Source of the DNA: an uncultured Ectothiorhodospiraceae bacterium
Lineage (GTDB): Bacteria; Pseudomonadota; Gammaproteobacteria; UBA6429; Thiohalophilaceae
DNA length: 54,346 nucleotides
Direction of reading: 5' to 3'
Assembly: GCA_947258695.1 (NCBI GenBank)
Contig: CAMYJG010000007.1
Span: 74,153 to 128,498, forward strand
Below are positions 53,341 through 54,346 of this stretch, piece by piece. The stretch's first letter is position 1, and each line of letters begins with the position of its first letter. The position numbers and the translations under genes were made by a program. Under the pieces are notes generated by a model that saw only the letters and a list, made by a program, of their open reading frames with translations, had not been told where the DNA came from and searched no databases.

Positions 53341-54219
53341 TCACTTTAATTCGGATAAAACCTGCTGCAGCGAGACTTTCCAATCAGGCATCTCTATAGC
53401 AAAAGTATCAGATATTTTTTCACAGTTTAACATGGAGTTAACCGGCCGCTTAGCAGGTGTCGGGTATTCAGCTGTGGTTATCGCGTTTACTTTAACTTGC
53501 TTTTCAAGCAGGTTCATTTCAAAGGCTTGCTTAAAAATTTCTTTGGCAAAATCACACCAGGATGTTTTCGGTGTACCGCAGTAATGATAGGTTCCCCATG
53601 CCAGTGATTGATTACTTTCGAATTGTTCTGCTAAAGCAATTAAGCTGAGAGCAATATTTTTCGCAGCTGATGGGCCACCAAACTGATCGGCAACGACATT
53701 CAGTTCATCGCGTTCATTGCCTAGCCGTAGCATGGTTTTAACAAAGTTATTGCCTTGTGCACCAAACACCCAGGCGACCCGTAAAATAATATGATGCTTT
53801 AATTGCTGCCGAATGGCTTCTTCACCTTGCCATTTGCTTTCGCCATAGATGCCAAGCGGAGAAACCGTATCACTTTCTTTATAAGCCTCTGCGTTTGAGC
53901 CATCAAACACATAATCGGTTGAAATGTGAAGTAATGGAATATTATGTTCTTTGCAGGTGAGAGCGAGGAATTTAGCGCCATCCCGGTTAATGGCAAAGGC
54001 CAGTTCTTGTTCTGATTCCGCTTTATCGACAGCGGTATAGGCAGCCGCATTAATAACAATATCAGGCTGCTGTGAAAGGATATATTGAGTTACATCAGTT
54101 TCATTTGTTATGTCTAATTCTGTTCTTGCGGCTGCAATGACATCATGGTTTTGTTGTTTGGCTATTTGGACAAGCTCTTTACCAACCTGGCCCTGGGCGC
54201 CCGTAACTAAAATTTTCAT
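53341..54219 (-). CDS. rfbD: dTDP-4-dehydrorhamnose reductase
   Basis: 292 aa. KILVTGAQGQVGKELVQIA is the NAD(P) loop; DIVINAAAYTAVDKAESEQE, HISTDYVFDGSNAEAY and GIYGESKWQGEEAI (Tyr-Lys pair) are RfbD blocks. It reduces dTDP-4-keto-rhamnose to dTDP-L-rhamnose, the donor for lipopolysaccharide or other glycans. It starts 5 bases after the rfbC stop and precedes rfbB. Confidence 0.95.
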   Translation of the reverse strand: MKILVTGAQGQVGKELVQIAKQQNHDVIAAARTELDITNETDVTQYILSQQPDIVINAAAYTAVDKAESEQELAFAINRDGAKFLALTCKEHNIPLLHISTDYVFDGSNAEAYKESDTVSPLGIYGESKWQGEEAIRQQLKHHIILRVAWVFGAQGNNFVKTMLRLGNERDELNVVADQFGGPSAAKNIALSLIALAEQFESNQSLAWGTYHYCGTPKTSWCDFAKEIFKQAFEMNLLEKQVKVNAITTAEYPTPAKRPVNSMLNCEKISDTFAIEMPDWKVSLQQVLSELK

Positions 54220-54224
54220 AGTAA

Positions 54225-54346
54225 TTATTTAGCGGCTTCACTATCTAACATAAAGTCAGAATAGGCCGGTAACTTATCATCAGGCTGATCTTTTAAAAAG
54301 ACATTGTCTTTATCTTTATCTGAGAGTGATATGTCAGTGGCCAGGT
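54225..54346 (-). CDS. rfbC: dTDP-4-dehydrorhamnose 3,5-epimerase, C-terminal end (partial)
   Basis: Forty codons of the 3' end are visible, the rest lies past the window edge. The residues DISLSDKDKDNVFLKD fit the RfbC tail, whose family ends with a similar LSxKD block, and the gene order rfbC-rfbD-rfbB agrees. The enzyme epimerises C3 and C5 of the 4-keto-6-deoxyglucose intermediate. The tail continues about 20 residues past the usual end (KLPAYSDFMLDSEAAK). Confidence 0.75.
   Translation of the reverse strand, partial: LATDISLSDKDKDNVFLKDQPDDKLPAYSDFMLDSEAAK

Overview
The window is an AT-rich chromosomal segment of a gammaproteobacterium. The evidence is conserved gene order (gpmI-envC-ctpA-yibQ-like; hslV-hslU-DUF971-ubiE-ubiJ), ubiquinone genes, Ppk/Ppx, a Gor-type glutathione reductase and a rhamnose (rfb) locus. 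A pyrophosphate-type phosphofructokinase and a rubredoxin/rubredoxin-reductase pair are reminiscent of methylotrophic or sulfur-oxidising lineages, but no gene here proves that lifestyle. I saw no tRNA, rRNA, CRISPR array, transposase or prophage.

Layout. 1-5.4 kb (+): end of gpmI, then envC, ctpA, a divergent polysaccharide deacetylase, a DJ-1 family protein and a DUF389 membrane protein, tightly packed. 5.4-8.2 kb (-): VOC protein, FMN reductase and ubiB. 8.3-14.4 kb: an accessory block with a membrane histidine kinase, a PagP-like outer-membrane barrel, a DUF2892 protein, a hybrid kinase (HisKA-HATPase-REC-HPt) and, on the minus strand, a PPi-type phosphofructokinase whose first ~62 residues are a lysine-rich histone-H1-like tail. 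14.7-18.8 kb (-): hslV-hslU-DUF971-ubiE-ubiJ, so the block separates ubiJ from ubiB. Three of the gaps in this cluster hold different palindromic repeat elements. 19-25.4 kb: HDOD protein, a two-domain TlpA-like protein, rubredoxin (55 aa), rubredoxin reductase, a lone HPt protein and uvrD. 25.4-28.4 kb (-): five exported proteins in a row, three of them different alpha/beta hydrolases. 28.6-33.1 kb (-): a diguanylate cyclase and a PAS-GGDEF-EAL protein. 33.3-36.7 kb: lipoprotein TRAP-type binding protein, msrB, mlaC, hemB. 36.8-42.6 kb: phosphate and polyphosphate genes (DUF47, pit, ppk, ppx), with heptamer repeats resembling PhoB boxes before DUF47-pit and before ppk. 42.6-50 kb: aroE, a small monooxygenase-like protein, a three-gene envelope operon, 3-methyladenine glycosylase, D-lactate dehydrogenase, gamma carbonic anhydrase, a small lipoprotein, gor and an unknown gene. 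50.2-54.3 kb: a NarX-type kinase facing a NarL-type regulator tail to tail, then rfbB, rfbD and the end of rfbC (-).

Functional themes are cell-envelope maintenance (EnvC, CtpA, MlaC, PagP-like, rhamnose), ubiquinone synthesis, proteostasis (HslVU), phosphate storage under a probable Pho regulon, thiol/redox repair (MsrB, Gor, TlpA-like) and dense signalling (three kinases, one regulator, one separate HPt protein, two c-di-GMP enzymes, one HDOD protein). The items most worth following up are the histone-tailed phosphofructokinase, the exported hydrolase cluster with a terminator abutting the next ribosome-binding site, the Pho box lying almost on the ppk start codon, and the family of intergenic palindromes.
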